Of a stretch of 64,000 nt of DNA, positions 53,901 through 60,052 are shown one piece after another; the first letter of the stretch is position 1, and the number at the start of each line of letters is the position of its first letter. Source of the DNA: Schistosoma mansoni (Eukaryota; Platyhelminthes; Trematoda; Strigeidida; Schistosomatidae). The notes under the pieces are model-generated. The model ran no database searches. It was given only the letters and a program-made list of their open reading frames with translations, and was not told where the DNA came from. The DNA lies in the NCBI RefSeq assembly GCF_000237925.1, contig NC_031495.1, positions 31,378,679 to 31,442,678 on the forward strand, read 5' to 3'. The position numbers and the translations under genes are program-made.

Positions 53901-54064
53901 AGAACCTAAGTAGTTCCCCCTGTCCAAGGTTCAAGTTTCCATTCATTCCGCAAAATATACAAAGAGGTGGAGTAACGTCACTGAAGTTTTGTAATGTTTT
54001 ACTCTCATCAGGATGAAAAGACGACAAAACTTTTGTGTATAGAAGCTCGGGATTCTGGACATCA
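21106..54064 (-). CDS. KMT2C/D-like: KMT2C/D-type (MLL3/4, Lpt-like) PHD/HMG chromatin regulator, 27 exons, partial at both ends
   Basis: Nuclear scaffold subunit of the family forming the COMPASS-like H3K4 mono-methylation complex at enhancers. 27 minus-strand exons join with matching phases at every junction into about 3,119 codons. Domain order, with residues counted from the first exon seen: extended PHD (about 1-288), PHD fingers (289-528), Ser/Thr/Asn-rich linker, PHD fingers (735-942), conserved [13 protein letters not shown] block (about 1,190), acidic D/E tract (about 1,280-1,340), HMG-box-like domain (about 2,205-2,290), then Q-, P- and S-rich sequence to 3,119. The order and motifs match KMT2C/KMT2D and Drosophila Lpt/Cmi. 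FYRN, FYRC and SET domains are not in the window; the last exon ends at a donor, so the gene continues. The start is above 54,064. The introns are loaded with retroelements. Family recognition is firm; orthology to KMT2C rather than KMT2D is not resolvable, since the duplication is vertebrate. Confidence 0.93.
21740..23933 (+). mobile_element. APE-RT LINE copy with 14-base target duplication, internally shortened
   Basis: Flanked by TTAGTATAAGAATC at 21,726-21,739 and 23,934-23,947. The GC-rich 5' untranslated part lies at about 21,780-22,400; the endonuclease starts at about 22,440 ([32 protein letters not shown]), then [20 protein letters not shown] and [11 protein letters not shown], and [20 protein letters not shown] near 23,120. 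After an inserted R1 element the LINE resumes at about 23,695 ([17 protein letters not shown]) and ends with a (TA)n run and ACTGACTGACTGAC tail. Most of the reverse transcriptase is missing. It sits in KMT2 intron 26, antisense to the gene. Confidence 0.85.
23151..23694 (-). mobile_element. Retroposon R1 nested in the LINE
   Basis: Low end carries the tail (TTTATTATTATTTTTTTGAA), then GGGGGCACCAAGTAGATATG. The high end is near 23,690. AGAGGTTCG (left) and AGAGGCTCG (right) flank it, a one-mismatch 9-base target duplication, and the LINE coding sequence continues on both sides. This is the longest R1 copy in the window. Confidence 0.85.
24028..25236 (-). CDS. KMT2 exon 26: large Q-rich exon
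   Basis: 403 codons, phase 0 both sides (acceptor TTATTACAG, donor GTACGT). PATPG repeats near the start ([20 protein letters not shown]), a Gln-rich helix-like stretch ([20 protein letters not shown], then [16 protein letters not shown]), and Ser/Gln/His-rich sequence after. The mid part could form a coiled coil. It is the largest exon and has no recognisable domain. Confidence 0.88.
25575..26019 (-). mobile_element. Retroposon R1 copy in KMT2 intron 25
   Basis: About 445 bases from tail (TTATTTTATTTGAACACATA) to a 5' end near 26,019. CTACCTGAA flanks it at 25,566-25,574 and 26,020-26,028, a 9-base target-site duplication. A minus-strand frame reads [20 protein letters not shown]. Confidence 0.85.
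26235..26783 (-). CDS. KMT2 exon 25: proline-rich
   Basis: 183 codons, Pro/Ser/His-rich: [20 protein letters not shown], then [17 protein letters not shown]. Phase 0 both sides. No domain; probably disordered, with possible SH3/WW-type ligands. Confidence 0.87.
26784..27625 (-). other. KMT2 intron 24
   Basis: 842 bases, AT-rich, nothing recognised. Confidence 0.5.
27626..28036 (-). CDS. KMT2 exon 24: HMG-box end and Ser/Gln-rich tail
   Basis: Opens with [11 protein letters not shown], completing the HMG-like box (KMT2C: QKARDNRAALR), then Pro/Gln/Ser-rich sequence ([20 protein letters not shown]). Phase 0 both sides. Confidence 0.92.
28155..28492 (-). CDS. KMT2 exon 23: HMG-box-like domain, start
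   Basis: The second half codes [20 protein letters not shown], then [20 protein letters not shown] and [18 protein letters not shown]. It corresponds to the single HMG-like box of KMT2C and Lpt (YHKWE-DE-LG, then KQIAKLWRKASSQERAPYV, from memory). Donor GTGAGT, phase 0. Confidence 0.95.
28493..28945 (-). other. KMT2 intron 22
   Basis: 453 bases, no feature recognised. Confidence 0.5.
28946..29716 (-). CDS. KMT2 exon 22: Q/P-rich region
   Basis: 257 codons with Gln and Pro runs ([42 protein letters not shown]). This is typical of the low-complexity segments in KMT2C/D and other transcriptional coactivators. Phase 1 in and out, donor GTAAGT. Confidence 0.88.
29861..30455 (-). CDS. KMT2 exon 21
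   Basis: About 198 codons: [30 protein letters not shown] and a Q/P/S-rich end ([19 protein letters not shown]). No domain. Acceptor TTTGTAG, donor GTGAGT; phase 0 in, 1 out. Confidence 0.87.
30586..31166 (-). CDS. KMT2 exon 20
   Basis: About 194 codons, disordered: [19 protein letters not shown], then Ser/Gln-rich sequence. Phase 1 in, 0 out (donor GTGGGT). The aromatic/acidic [12 protein letters not shown] patch could be a protein-binding motif. Poly-Q-like composition rises from here on. Confidence 0.85.
31395..31985 (+). mobile_element. SR2-like LINE, 3' fragment in KMT2 intron 19
   Basis: Encodes the end of the reverse transcriptase [63 protein letters not shown], with a stop-terminated C-terminus and the GGCGTAAGTTAGTAAG tail. 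It is antisense to the KMT2 gene. The same segment occurs at 57.3-58.1 kb on the minus strand. Confidence 0.82.
32309..33077 (-). CDS. KMT2 exon 19: acidic tract
   Basis: 256 codons. A dense Asp/Glu region ([32 protein letters not shown]) near the start, then a Ser/Thr-rich disordered stretch ([20 protein letters not shown]). The acceptor is a long T run plus AG, the donor GTAAGT. Phase 0 in, 1 out. Confidence 0.87.
33126..33215 (-). mobile_element. Retroposon R1, short copy
   Basis: Family tail TATTTATTTGAACACATAAA, then GAACCAAATATATATGAGCC and CACAATAACAATGA. 5'-truncated. An (AAT)n microsatellite follows at about 33,266-33,297. Confidence 0.65.
33370..36060 (-). mobile_element. APE-RT LINE, degenerate copy in KMT2 intron 18
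   Basis: Minus-strand remains of a non-LTR retrotransposon: endonuclease ([20 protein letters not shown], then [19 protein letters not shown]), linker, and reverse transcriptase ([77 protein letters not shown]). Frameshifts and stops interrupt it. It is in the same family as the copy at 21.7-23.9 kb (shared SAYAPT-type endonuclease). The segment 34,763-35,986 matches 40,617-41,840 in inverse orientation. Confidence 0.85.
36478..36545 (-). repeat. Retroposon R1 internal fragment
   Basis: TTGATTTGTGTGAGAGCTTT, then GATACTGCCCAGGCGCCC matches the inner part of the R1 copies at 25.6 and 46.3 kb. It lies in KMT2 intron 18. Confidence 0.5.
36613..36915 (-). CDS. KMT2 exon 18: conserved family block
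   Basis: 101 codons: [15 protein letters not shown], then [20 protein letters not shown] and [15 protein letters not shown]2C/D proteins carry the same block, basic residues followed by E/D-x-(F/Y)PxYLQEAFFG (from memory). Phase 0 both sides. The upstream acceptor could alternatively be nine or so bases further in. Confidence 0.88.
37006..37064 (-). mobile_element. Retroposon R1, short copy
   Basis: About 60 bases of the family 3' end (TTAACATATAAATACTGGTA, then GGAGCACCAAAATATATGTG) in KMT2 intron 17, same orientation as the other copies. Confidence 0.55.
37107..37253 (-). CDS. KMT2 exon 17
   Basis: 49 codons: [18 protein letters not shown], then [20 protein letters not shown]. Basic and Gly-rich near its end. 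Acceptor TTATTTAG, donor GTATGT, phase 0 both sides. Confidence 0.82.
37254..39114 (-). other. KMT2 intron 16 with repeat scraps
   Basis: At 38,465-38,640 there is a dispersed repeat (GTCAGTCAGTAATCAGTCG and CTACAACGTAGGACC) that shares its end with the LINE 3' end at 23.9 kb, in reverse orientation. (TA)n lies at about 38,809-38,821 and (AAT)n at about 39,001-39,023. The rest is unrecognised. Confidence 0.5.
39115..39240 (-). CDS. KMT2 exon 16
   Basis: 42 codons, acidic and Ser-rich: [20 protein letters not shown], then [14 protein letters not shown]. Phase 0 both sides (TTTTAG acceptor, GTTAGT donor). Confidence 0.8.
39241..40051 (-). other. KMT2 intron 15
   Basis: 811 bases, nothing recognised. 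Confidence 0.5.
40052..40110 (-). CDS. KMT2 exon 15
   Basis: 59 bases: [19 protein letters not shown]. Strong acceptor (TTTCTAG) and donor (GTGAGT). Phase 1 in, 0 out, matching both neighbours. Confidence 0.8.
40617..41840 (+). mobile_element. APE-RT LINE fragment, inverted twin of 34,763-35,986
   Basis: 1,224 bases are the reverse complement of 34,763-35,986. All paired coordinates sum to 76,603 with no indel, and several long stretches compared base by base are identical. It encodes endonuclease/linker sequence (SIDRS-type region at the start, then [20 protein letters not shown] and [18 protein letters not shown]). Both ends stop short of those of the other copy and no target duplication was found. 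It lies in KMT2 intron 14. Confidence 0.9.
42176..42318 (-). CDS. KMT2 exon 14
   Basis: Codes [20 protein letters not shown], then [15 protein letters not shown]2C/D proteins have a similar short segment after the second PHD cluster (a DG-x-x-LTE-x-x-L pattern, from memory). Phase 2 in, 1 out. Confidence 0.85.
42441..42532 (-). CDS. KMT2 exon 13
   Basis: About 31 codons: [20 protein letters not shown], then an acidic/Asn/Ser run. Phase 0 in, 2 out; the donor is GTAGGT. Confidence 0.8.
42533..43918 (-). other. KMT2 intron 12
   Basis: 1.4 kb, no repeat recognised with confidence. Confidence 0.5.
43919..44014 (-). CDS. KMT2 exon 12
   Basis: 32 codons, [20 protein letters not shown] and on to NLFADKL, with clear acceptor (CTATTAG) and donor (GTAAGT), phase 0 both sides. 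Confidence 0.8.
44015..44695 (-). other. KMT2 intron 11
   Basis: 681 bases, no recognised repeat. Confidence 0.5.
44696..45004 (-). CDS. KMT2 exon 11: PHD fingers, end of second cluster
   Basis: 103 codons: [35 protein letters not shown], then [13 protein letters not shown] and YNCLLCREL. It completes the finger begun in exon 10 and adds the last one. Phase 0 both sides. Confidence 0.95.
45189..45536 (-). CDS. KMT2 exon 10: two PHD fingers
   Basis: 116 codons: CIACGSIG, then [15 protein letters not shown] and [15 protein letters not shown], then [20 protein letters not shown]. It matches the second PHD cluster of KMT2C/D (CSQCSQCYHPYC and [20 protein letters not shown]). All zinc ligands expected are present. 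Confidence 0.95.
45848..45979 (-). CDS. KMT2 exon 9: basic linker
   Basis: 44 codons: [18 protein letters not shown] followed by the basic KTRRTKTRK. Phase 0 both sides (TTTAG acceptor, GTATGT donor). It could hold a nuclear localisation signal. Confidence 0.85.
46280..46760 (-). mobile_element. Retroposon R1 copy in KMT2 intron 8
   Basis: About 480 bases with the family tail (TTTATTTATTTAAACATAAA) at its low end, then GGTACAATTCGGCACCAAAT, and a partial minus-strand frame ([20 protein letters not shown]) shared with the copy at 25.6 kb. The 5' end is truncated near 46,755. Confidence 0.8.
46761..47437 (-). other. KMT2 intron 8, remainder
   Basis: No feature recognised. Confidence 0.5.
47438..47890 (-). 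CDS. KMT2 exon 8: low-complexity linker
   Basis: 151 codons, phase 0 both sides, rich in Ser, Thr, Asn and Gly (for example [18 protein letters not shown]), with a short basic SSGRRRGN. No domain. It separates the two PHD clusters. The donor GTTTGT is unusual but fits the phase. Confidence 0.85.
48113..48172 (-). mobile_element. Retroposon R1, short 5'-truncated copy
   Basis: Starts with the family tail (TTTATTTGAACATATAAAC) and runs only about 60 bases to CATATACGCCACAC. ACTTGAAC occurs immediately on both sides, a likely target-site duplication. Confidence 0.7.
49060..49200 (-). mobile_element. Second tRNA-headed SINE-like repeat
   Basis: Read on the minus strand: GGTGGGTTTGTGGTTAAGGC, then TTTGACTTTCAGCCAATGAG, an A-box-like tRNA head with a degraded B region, then CCACCTATTTCGGTTCGGG. 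A related scrap lies at about 52,225-52,310. It cannot fold as an intact tRNA by eye. Confidence 0.5.
49477..49698 (-). CDS. KMT2 exon 7: PHD finger, end
   Basis: 74 codons: [14 protein letters not shown], then [10 protein letters not shown]. The C-x-x-C-x-x-W/M-V-H-A-x-C-D pattern closes the first PHD cluster as in KMT2C/D. An insertion rich in Ser/Thr separates the two halves. Confidence 0.93.
49699..50528 (-). other. KMT2 intron 6
   Basis: 830 bases, no recognised feature. Confidence 0.5.
50529..50645 (-). CDS. KMT2 exon 6: PHD finger, middle
   Basis: 39 codons: [15 protein letters not shown], then CCPVCERAW. The WH-x-N-x-x-x-C-x-x-C and CPxC pattern matches the third KMT2C/D finger. Both boundaries are phase 0 (TTTATAG acceptor, GTAGGT donor). 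Confidence 0.92.
50721..50922 (-). CDS. KMT2 exon 5: PHD finger and start of the next
   Basis: Codes [20 protein letters not shown], then [16 protein letters not shown], equivalent to KMT2C/D KMLVCDTCDKGYHTFC. It opens the following finger, whose remaining cysteines are in exons 6 and 7. The intron after it is only 75 bases. Confidence 0.95.
50923..51302 (-). other. KMT2 intron 4
   Basis: 380 bases with nothing recognised. Confidence 0.5.
51303..51480 (-). CDS. KMT2 exon 4: PHD finger
   Basis: Canonical [13 protein letters not shown], then [18 protein letters not shown] and [13 protein letters not shown]. It corresponds to the KMT2C/D finger with CDSPGDL and CGQHYHGMCL. Phase 1 in, phase 2 out. 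Confidence 0.95.
51481..52378 (-). other. KMT2 intron 3 with a short repeat scrap
   Basis: About 52,225-52,310 contains GTAAGGGTCAATGATACT and AAACCGAAATAGGTGGAAG, similar to the tRNA-headed repeat at 49.1 kb. Otherwise nothing is recognised. Confidence 0.5.
52379..52589 (-). CDS. KMT2 exon 3: extended PHD, end
   Basis: Codes [25 protein letters not shown] and LELLCPVHI, matching the second zinc module of the KMT2C/D extended PHD (human form: KCSFCNRLGATIKC, YPCAAGAG, LLCPEHI from memory). It begins at an ATG codon, but phase and context make this an internal codon, not the start. Confidence 0.92.
52590..53375 (-). other. KMT2 intron 2
   Basis: No recognised repeat or gene. Confidence 0.5.
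53376..53616 (-). CDS. KMT2 exon 2: extended PHD, middle
   Basis: Codes [19 protein letters not shown], the W-x-H-x-x-C-A-x-W-S block typical of KMT2 extended PHDs. The donor is GTCAGT, phase 0. Confidence 0.9.
53617..53650 (-). other. 34-base mini-intron
   Basis: Starts GTGAGT and ends CTTAG. Exon phases on either side (2 left over, 1 supplied) agree only with this pairing among the options tested, keeping the extended-PHD frame open. Introns this short are known at the 5' ends of schistosome genes. Confidence 0.7.
53651..54064 (-). CDS. KMT2 exon 1 (first resolved): extended PHD, start
   Basis: Codes [10 protein letters not shown] and LGQGELLRF, the opening cysteines and the GQGEL motif of the first extended PHD of KMT2C/D. 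The lower end is a GTGAGT donor, phase 2. The upper end is inferred from an acceptor (GTAATCTAG) next to an in-frame stop. Confidence 0.8.
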
Positions 54065-54372
54065 CTAGATTACTACAATAGAAGAATATCTGCAAACAAA
54101 CCTAGTAGAATCTTTCAGAGGATCGTCTTCATATTCACTCCCTTCGAAACCCATATTGTATTTACAAGTTGTCTGGTTTTAAAACGTAACCAACACTACA
54201 GTAAACACCGCGAAAGTACTAAAACCAGATACAAATAATCTACTTCATTAAGAGAGGTAACCGATTTACTTGCTAGAACTATTAAGAGATTGAGTTTTAA
54301 AGATTATTTTTTGCCAACTATCATTTACCGAGCTTACATTCTGGTAAAATAGATCATGTAAATAAAGCATAC

Positions 54373-54451
54373 CTCACTGTCCACTTGTAAAACAACCGTG
54401 GTACCACCAAAAGTCTTACTTTCCCCGTAAAAGTAGAAGAACACTTTGTAC
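54373..54451 (-). CDS. Candidate upstream exon of the KMT2 gene
   Basis: A 79-base segment between CCAG and donor GTATGC. In the frame that joins exon 1 (two bases left over) it reads TKCSSTFTGKVRLLVVPRLF followed by YKWTV. Phase agrees on both sides, but the short length and poor pyrimidine tract keep this tentative. Confidence 0.35.
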
Positions 54452-54637
54452 CTGGCGGATTTATTAACAAACACACTCAAACAAAGGCTGCTTTACGACT
54501 ATGTAAACATCGAATACTAACTTCTAGGGTAGCTTTCCCAATGCTAACGATCAAGTAAAAAGCATATTCAACAAATTAATCTCTTAGAAACTAAATCATA
54601 GTTCAGTTAGTCGTTACTTCATTTTTGGCCGTTATAC

Positions 54638-54785
54638 GTTTGGCATAGAACTGGTAGGTGAAGGCATTTTGTTCTAACCAGTTGTTAATGCTGAACCCCT
54701 TTGAACTTAGAATGTCTCTCAACATTCTGTGTTTAGTCGTCATTTCTCCATTTGATTGCTCACATCCAGTAGTAACAACATGATA
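54638..54785 (-). CDS. Candidate upstream exon of the KMT2 gene
   Basis: Open frame right after an acceptor (ATTGTTAG), encoding a protein-like stretch (HRMLRDILSSKGFSINNWLE then QNAFTYQFYAK). Using donor GTATAA it leaves one base, matching the phase needed by the next candidate exon at 54,451. The donor is weak. The frame also runs on to a stop about 20 bases later, so it could be an unrelated exon or repeat-derived. Confidence 0.3.
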
Positions 54786-55099
54786 CTAACAATGTATTTG
54801 GGAGCGGTAACAATGCGTCAGTTTCGGAATAGTACTGTAATTTGCTTGAGAGTACTCTCTAAAGAGGCTATCTTTCGCTAGGCATCAACTCTAAAATAAA
54901 TGAAAAACCTCGAGATGTAATTTGCGATATTCTTTCCTTGAATATAATGTAGCGTTAAAATACGGATTGGACTGATCCTACACTAAACATTATATACTCC
55001 ATTTTATCACTAAGTATGGCCAATGAAACGTCATTGTGACATAAACAAATCATCCGATAGTCGGATCACTAAATATCAAACAGTCCACCGATCCTCGTC
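54786..55099. other. Upstream flank of the resolved KMT2 exons
   Basis: No supported feature; it may hold an intron of the 5' part of the gene. Confidence 0.4.
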
Positions 55100-56900
55100 A
55101 ACATCAAGGATGACAAACGCATACTACCTAACTGCACCCCAGGGACTGACCCACGTGACAGTGGTCGCACCCTGTTCTTGTGCCACTCTTATCGATATGT
55201 TCTTGTGATAACGTCGTTTGACTTTTGACATTGACGTAGGCTGGCTGTTCACTATTCCCATCACCTTGAGTAGGCCTCCGAAAACTCAAATGATTCTGGA
55301 CGGAACAACAGGAGTGTCCTTTTACCATGCGTCCGCATCTGGTAGCAATGGATCACTGATGCCTTCAGGTAGGAACCTAGGTATATTTTGATGGAAGAAG
55401 TGAAAAATCAGTTAATTATGACGAGATACTGACCTCAGTCCCTGGAAATATGTCAAATTTCCTATTAAAGGACCCTTGAGATGTGCTCGGACCAGCTTAG
55501 CAAGCAGAGAATTCCAGAATTTAACTGCTCATATAAAATAGGTGTGCGTACAATATGTTCGGCTATGTTACACCTCTAGTTTCTAGGTAATAACACCAAG
55601 TTTTGTGTTGTGAGTGAGCTCAAGTAGGTAGTTAAGTTTATGCCGAGTAGTGATTAAGATGCTGTATTTCATCAGAAGGCCAACTCTGAGAAGCCTGTAC
55701 TCTAATGAGCGTAAGTTCAGTGATCTGAGGCATTCTCCATAAGGCATGAGTTTGAGTTCTAGAACTGACTTCGTGGATCACTTCGAGGTGCGTTCCAATG
55801 TATTATTATGTTTTTGGAGTGAGAAGATACACTACATTTATATATCCTTAATGGTGTCGAATTAAACTGTGGAGGATTAAGTGGATAGTTCTACTGTCAT
55901 ACTGGCTAGAAATGAGCCTTAACATCACAAGTACAAGGTTTTCTCGAAAGTTATTTTTGTCGCAGTTAGTTTAAGACTTCAGACCATAGGGTACTAAGAC
56001 TCCTGGATCTTTCTCGATTAGGGATACCTCTAGGCAGACGGGAGTTACTCAGGTTGCATGCGTGGTCTGCAACACGTCTCGAATGGATTGCTTTACGCTT
56101 TGAAGCGTTAAAGGCACGCCCAGATTTAAAGTTGGGTCAGATCCTTCTGAAGTTTCAGCTTGTCATCTTAGTTACAAACATCTCTCTAGAATTTCACATC
56201 GTCAGCGAGAAAAAGTAAATCAGACGATACTCGCCAAGAAAGATCATTCACATGAATTCAGAAACACTGAGGGTCTCCACTAGAACAGTCGGTAGCCCGA
56301 GAAAATGTGAAGTTTATCCTGACCTTGAAAAGTCGATTATTGAGATAAGATATATATGAATGACCTTACTAAAAGCCTTTGAGAAGTTAACCTCTCCCTT
56401 GTGATCAAGGTTGGCTGTCCATCTGTTCACCTCGGTAAACAGTTTGAAGTGTCCTTGTTAAGACGCTACGGTCAACATCGTTGTTCGTTGGGCCATTGGG
56501 ACCTAACAATTGGGAAACTCCGGTTTTGGCTTATCGAAAAGAAGCTTCCAAATGGGATAACGTTTCTGAAACCTTTTTACAGATCTGTCAAGAACATGAT
56601 GATGTTGCCAAGCAAATCATCAGAATTCATGTTGTATTTGTCATACACCCACTTGTGAGTAGTTAATATAAGATATGTGCATGCTTCGTAAAACCAACCA
56701 TTGCTCTTGTCACAATACATACCACATGTGACAGCGAAACGGCATACAGGTCGCTTACATCTGTTCTCCGTGACCTGGATGCAATATGATTTGTTAGGTA
56801 GATCCCAGCTCAATTTTACTACGGTGAAACGGAAATCGAAATGCTAAACATGGATATATCGATCGAAAATGAGTGATATAAAACATTTGGAGTAACTGAA
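55100..56900 (-). mobile_element. CR1/jockey-like LINE, degenerate, internally deleted
   Basis: On the minus strand, 56,813-56,580 encodes a PHD-like zinc knuckle of an ORF1 type (RPVCRFAVTCGMYCDKSNGW, FYEACTYL). After it, with many frame changes, come reverse transcriptase traces (VNFSKAFSKV, LFLADDVKF, DDKLKLQKDL), then the typical C-terminal pattern (LELKLMPYGECLRSLNLRSL, EYRLLRVGLLMKYSIL) near 55,740-55,600, and VKFWNSLLAKLVRAHL near 55,500. Everything between the knuckle and the RT palm is missing. It resembles Perere-3/SR3-like CR1 elements; the name is tentative. Confidence 0.65.
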
Positions 56901-57309
56901 ACTAGCCTCGATGAGGAAAACCGTAAAAACCGAATAAAAGTCCGAGGCGAAACCTCAGTTAACTATGAACTCAGATAAGACTCAAAAAGATAATCTACTG
57001 AACCTTAAACTGAGGACAGATTCTTTAGATGGAAAGCAGTGCTTTTGTAACATAAGGATGCAAAAACGTTTGTGGCGAGCAAATTACACTATCTTGTTAG
57101 CGTTTTTTTAGCGAGTTGGTTTTCCACGGGATGATATCGTTAACACCATGCCCAACCCTCCTCCTTTACTCGGGATTGGGACCGGCAGTAACCCCCTGAA
57201 AAGCTACAGGCGGAGTTACACTGTCACTAAATTCCCCGTTCCACGTTGACGATCAACATTGATGCGCATGACATGGACTAGAGAAATCTATTACTGCGTT
57301 CTTTATGAT

Positions 57310-59400
57310 TGCATTCTATACCTACTTACTTAATTACTTACGCCTGTTATCCCTCGTAGAGAAGCACAGGCCGCCCACCAACATTTTCCATCCAATTCGA
57401 ACCCAGAAAATCCTTTCCAGTAGTTTACAGTTACTATTCGTTCTTTGAATGTTTGCTGCGTACTGCCAACCCAGTGTGTTCCTTGATCTTCCTCTTTTTC
57501 TATTCAATTCAATCTTTCCAAGTTAGCGCTTGCATCGTGATGTAGTTTGATGATTTCCACAATGTATCTCCTGTACACTTCCAGCATCCTTTCCTAAATT
57601 CCTTTTCGCCTGGCAGCTGGATTGGTCTCTCCCACAGTAGATTGTTGCTGATGGTATCCGGCAAACAGACAATGAGTATCTTGTAAACAAAATTGTTTAT
57701 AAATACTTGTACTATTTTGATGATGCTTGTGGTCCTTCTCCAAGTTCCAGCTTCATACAGTAGAACTATCTTGACATTCTTATTGAAAATTCTGACTTTG
57801 ATATTTTCTGATAGTTGTTTTGAGTTCACAATGTTCTTCAGATTTACGGATCTTACACTTGCTTTGCCTAACAGTGCCATCACATCTGCATCATATCCTC
57901 TCAGTTTATACATGGTTCCGTCCAGGCACGTGAAAGTTTCCACCTCATTCAATGCTTCTCCATCAAGTGTGGTTGGGTTAGCGTTCTCCGTGTTGTGTTT
58001 GAGGATGCGACTTCTTCCCTTTTGTATGTTGATGTCTGTTGTTGAGAAAGCTGTTCCTACACCGTTTGTCTTCATCTGCATTTGTTGGTGTGTAGGATAG
58101 AAGAACTAGGTCAACCGTGAAGTTCGAATCGTCTAGCTGCATCCAAGCTATCCATTGTATACCATGCTTCCCCTCAGATGTTGAGGTCTTCATAATTACA
58201 TCGACCACTAGGAGAAAGAGAAGGGGGGAAAGTAACAGACATGTCTTATTCCATTCCTCATTTGGAATGCATCTACCATCTGTCCATCATGCATGACATT
58301 GCACTTCAGTCCGTCGTATGAATTCCGTATGATGTTGACAATCTTCTTGTGCACACCATAGTGTCGGAGAAGGTTCCATAAGGTTCTCCTATCCACACTG
58401 TCAAACTCCCTCTCATAGCCAAGGAATCTGTTCTCGAATCCCAGCGATTAACTTGTCTTCTCTGTCCTTGACTGGTCTCTCTGGTTTACCATATTACCTT
58501 GCTGGCTTCCTAGTTGTATCATATAGTTGTCCTATATTTCCTTCTATTGCAGCTTGTTGCACTGTCGTTGCTAGATCTTCCATGTAGTTCTGCTTGTCAT
58601 CTCTAATAATCCACTTCACTTAATTGTTTGCTTACATGTATTCGGTCTGTGTCTTCACTTTCCCTATTCTCATTCTATTGTTGTTTATTGCTGTCTTCTT
58701 CAGCTTCCTTTCTTGAATCTTTCCCATGATTTCCATCGTGATCCATTCCTAATGATGATGTTTCTTGATACCCATCACCTCCCGACTCGTTGAAGTTAGT
58801 TCATCTTTCATCCCTCTCCGGTTGTTATGGGAAATTATTGTACAGTCTATACCCGTTTTGCTGAATGCACACAGATTTACAGACCTCTCACCGTTCTCGT
58901 TCATTTGTCCCAGTAAGCCCGTGTCGTCCCATGATATCTTCATATCCGATCTTGTCCACTCAGACTTTGGTGTTCAGGTTTACTATCAGGATGGTCCTTT
59001 ACCATATGATTGACTGCAGCCTCTATTAAAACTGATCTTCATCGTGTTCGTTGCTATTATTGGTGGGTGCATAACACTGGATAACACTTATTGTGATTCC
59101 CTCTTTCATTGTTTTGAAGAATGCTTTGATGATTCTGGATCCGTGGGGATCCCATGCTAAAAGTGCATTACGTGCTTCTTTGGACATCAATAGAACAACT
59201 CCCTGAGTTTGTGGCGAATTTTCTTGTTTGTGACCAGAGTACAGCAGTATCTCTCCCAAACCTAATCTTTTCTGTCCAGTTAGAGTCAAATGGATTTCAC
59301 TTATTCCGAGCACTGTCAAGTTGCATCTTCTTATTTCCATAGCTATTTGACTGGTCCTCTGGGTCTCCGACATTATCCAGACATTATAACTTATCATTTG
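57310..59400 (-). mobile_element. SR2-like (RTE clade) LINE, nearly full-span degenerate copy
   Basis: On the minus strand: endonuclease at 59,397-59,026 (MEIRRCNLTVLGISEIHLT, GVVLLMSKEARNALLAWDPH, VIQCYAPTNNSNEHD), then LNENGERS-type text at about 58,900, RT palm at 58,396-58,208 (MDRRTLWNLLRHYGVHKKIV, NIIRNSYDGLKCNVMH), and the C-terminal region at 58,081-57,509 ([40 protein letters not shown]). The 3' tail with TTACTTACTTAATTACTTAC lies at about 57,325-57,345. Several stops and frame changes make it inactive. Confidence 0.82.
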
Positions 59401-60050
59401 AATTCATTTAAAACACATTTTTAATATACATTCATTTATCTTCTATTGATCTAAATAACACTATTCCTTTAGATTACATATCTAAGTATTACAATATTAT
59501 TAACAATGACATGTTCTCCATGGTAGTTTCTTCTTCTTTCAGTAGATCTTGTAGGGCTTTGAACACGTAAGTATTCACAGTATGAAATTTGTTGCAATAT
59601 CCTATTGCATTCATTGTTTTTTTCACTGTAGTAATATGTTACTGAGAACTATCTTGAATTCATCGAGTCTGTCAGTGTCTCAAAGGAAAGCTATGTCAAA
59701 CGTTTGTGATGCTGCTTCTTCAGTTGTCGATTATTGTCAGCTTTCGTTGTTTTATCTCAATCTTGTCTAGTTATCGAATTTGACTATCTCGGTCGATCGA
59801 TAAAAATAACTAATCACCTACGATTGTAGTCGAAACCCATGGTTCTTTAACAAGTACTAGAAGCATGTATGTGCTCCTGTGTAATATGTCATTTTAAATA
59901 TCAACCACTCGTAATTATAGCCACAAGGCAGTGCAAACGCACATCTGTTTGTAGCTTATGGAAGGAAAATTAAGCCAGCTATCAATTATAAATTCATCTT
60001 CCTACCTAACCAAGTTATATACTATTTTCTATCAGAAACTCTCCACTAGG
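59401..60050. other. Spacer between LINE and BEL/Pao remains
   Basis: No gene is supported. 59,580-59,770 has an open frame without recognisable content. Confidence 0.4.
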
Positions 60051-60052
60051 AT

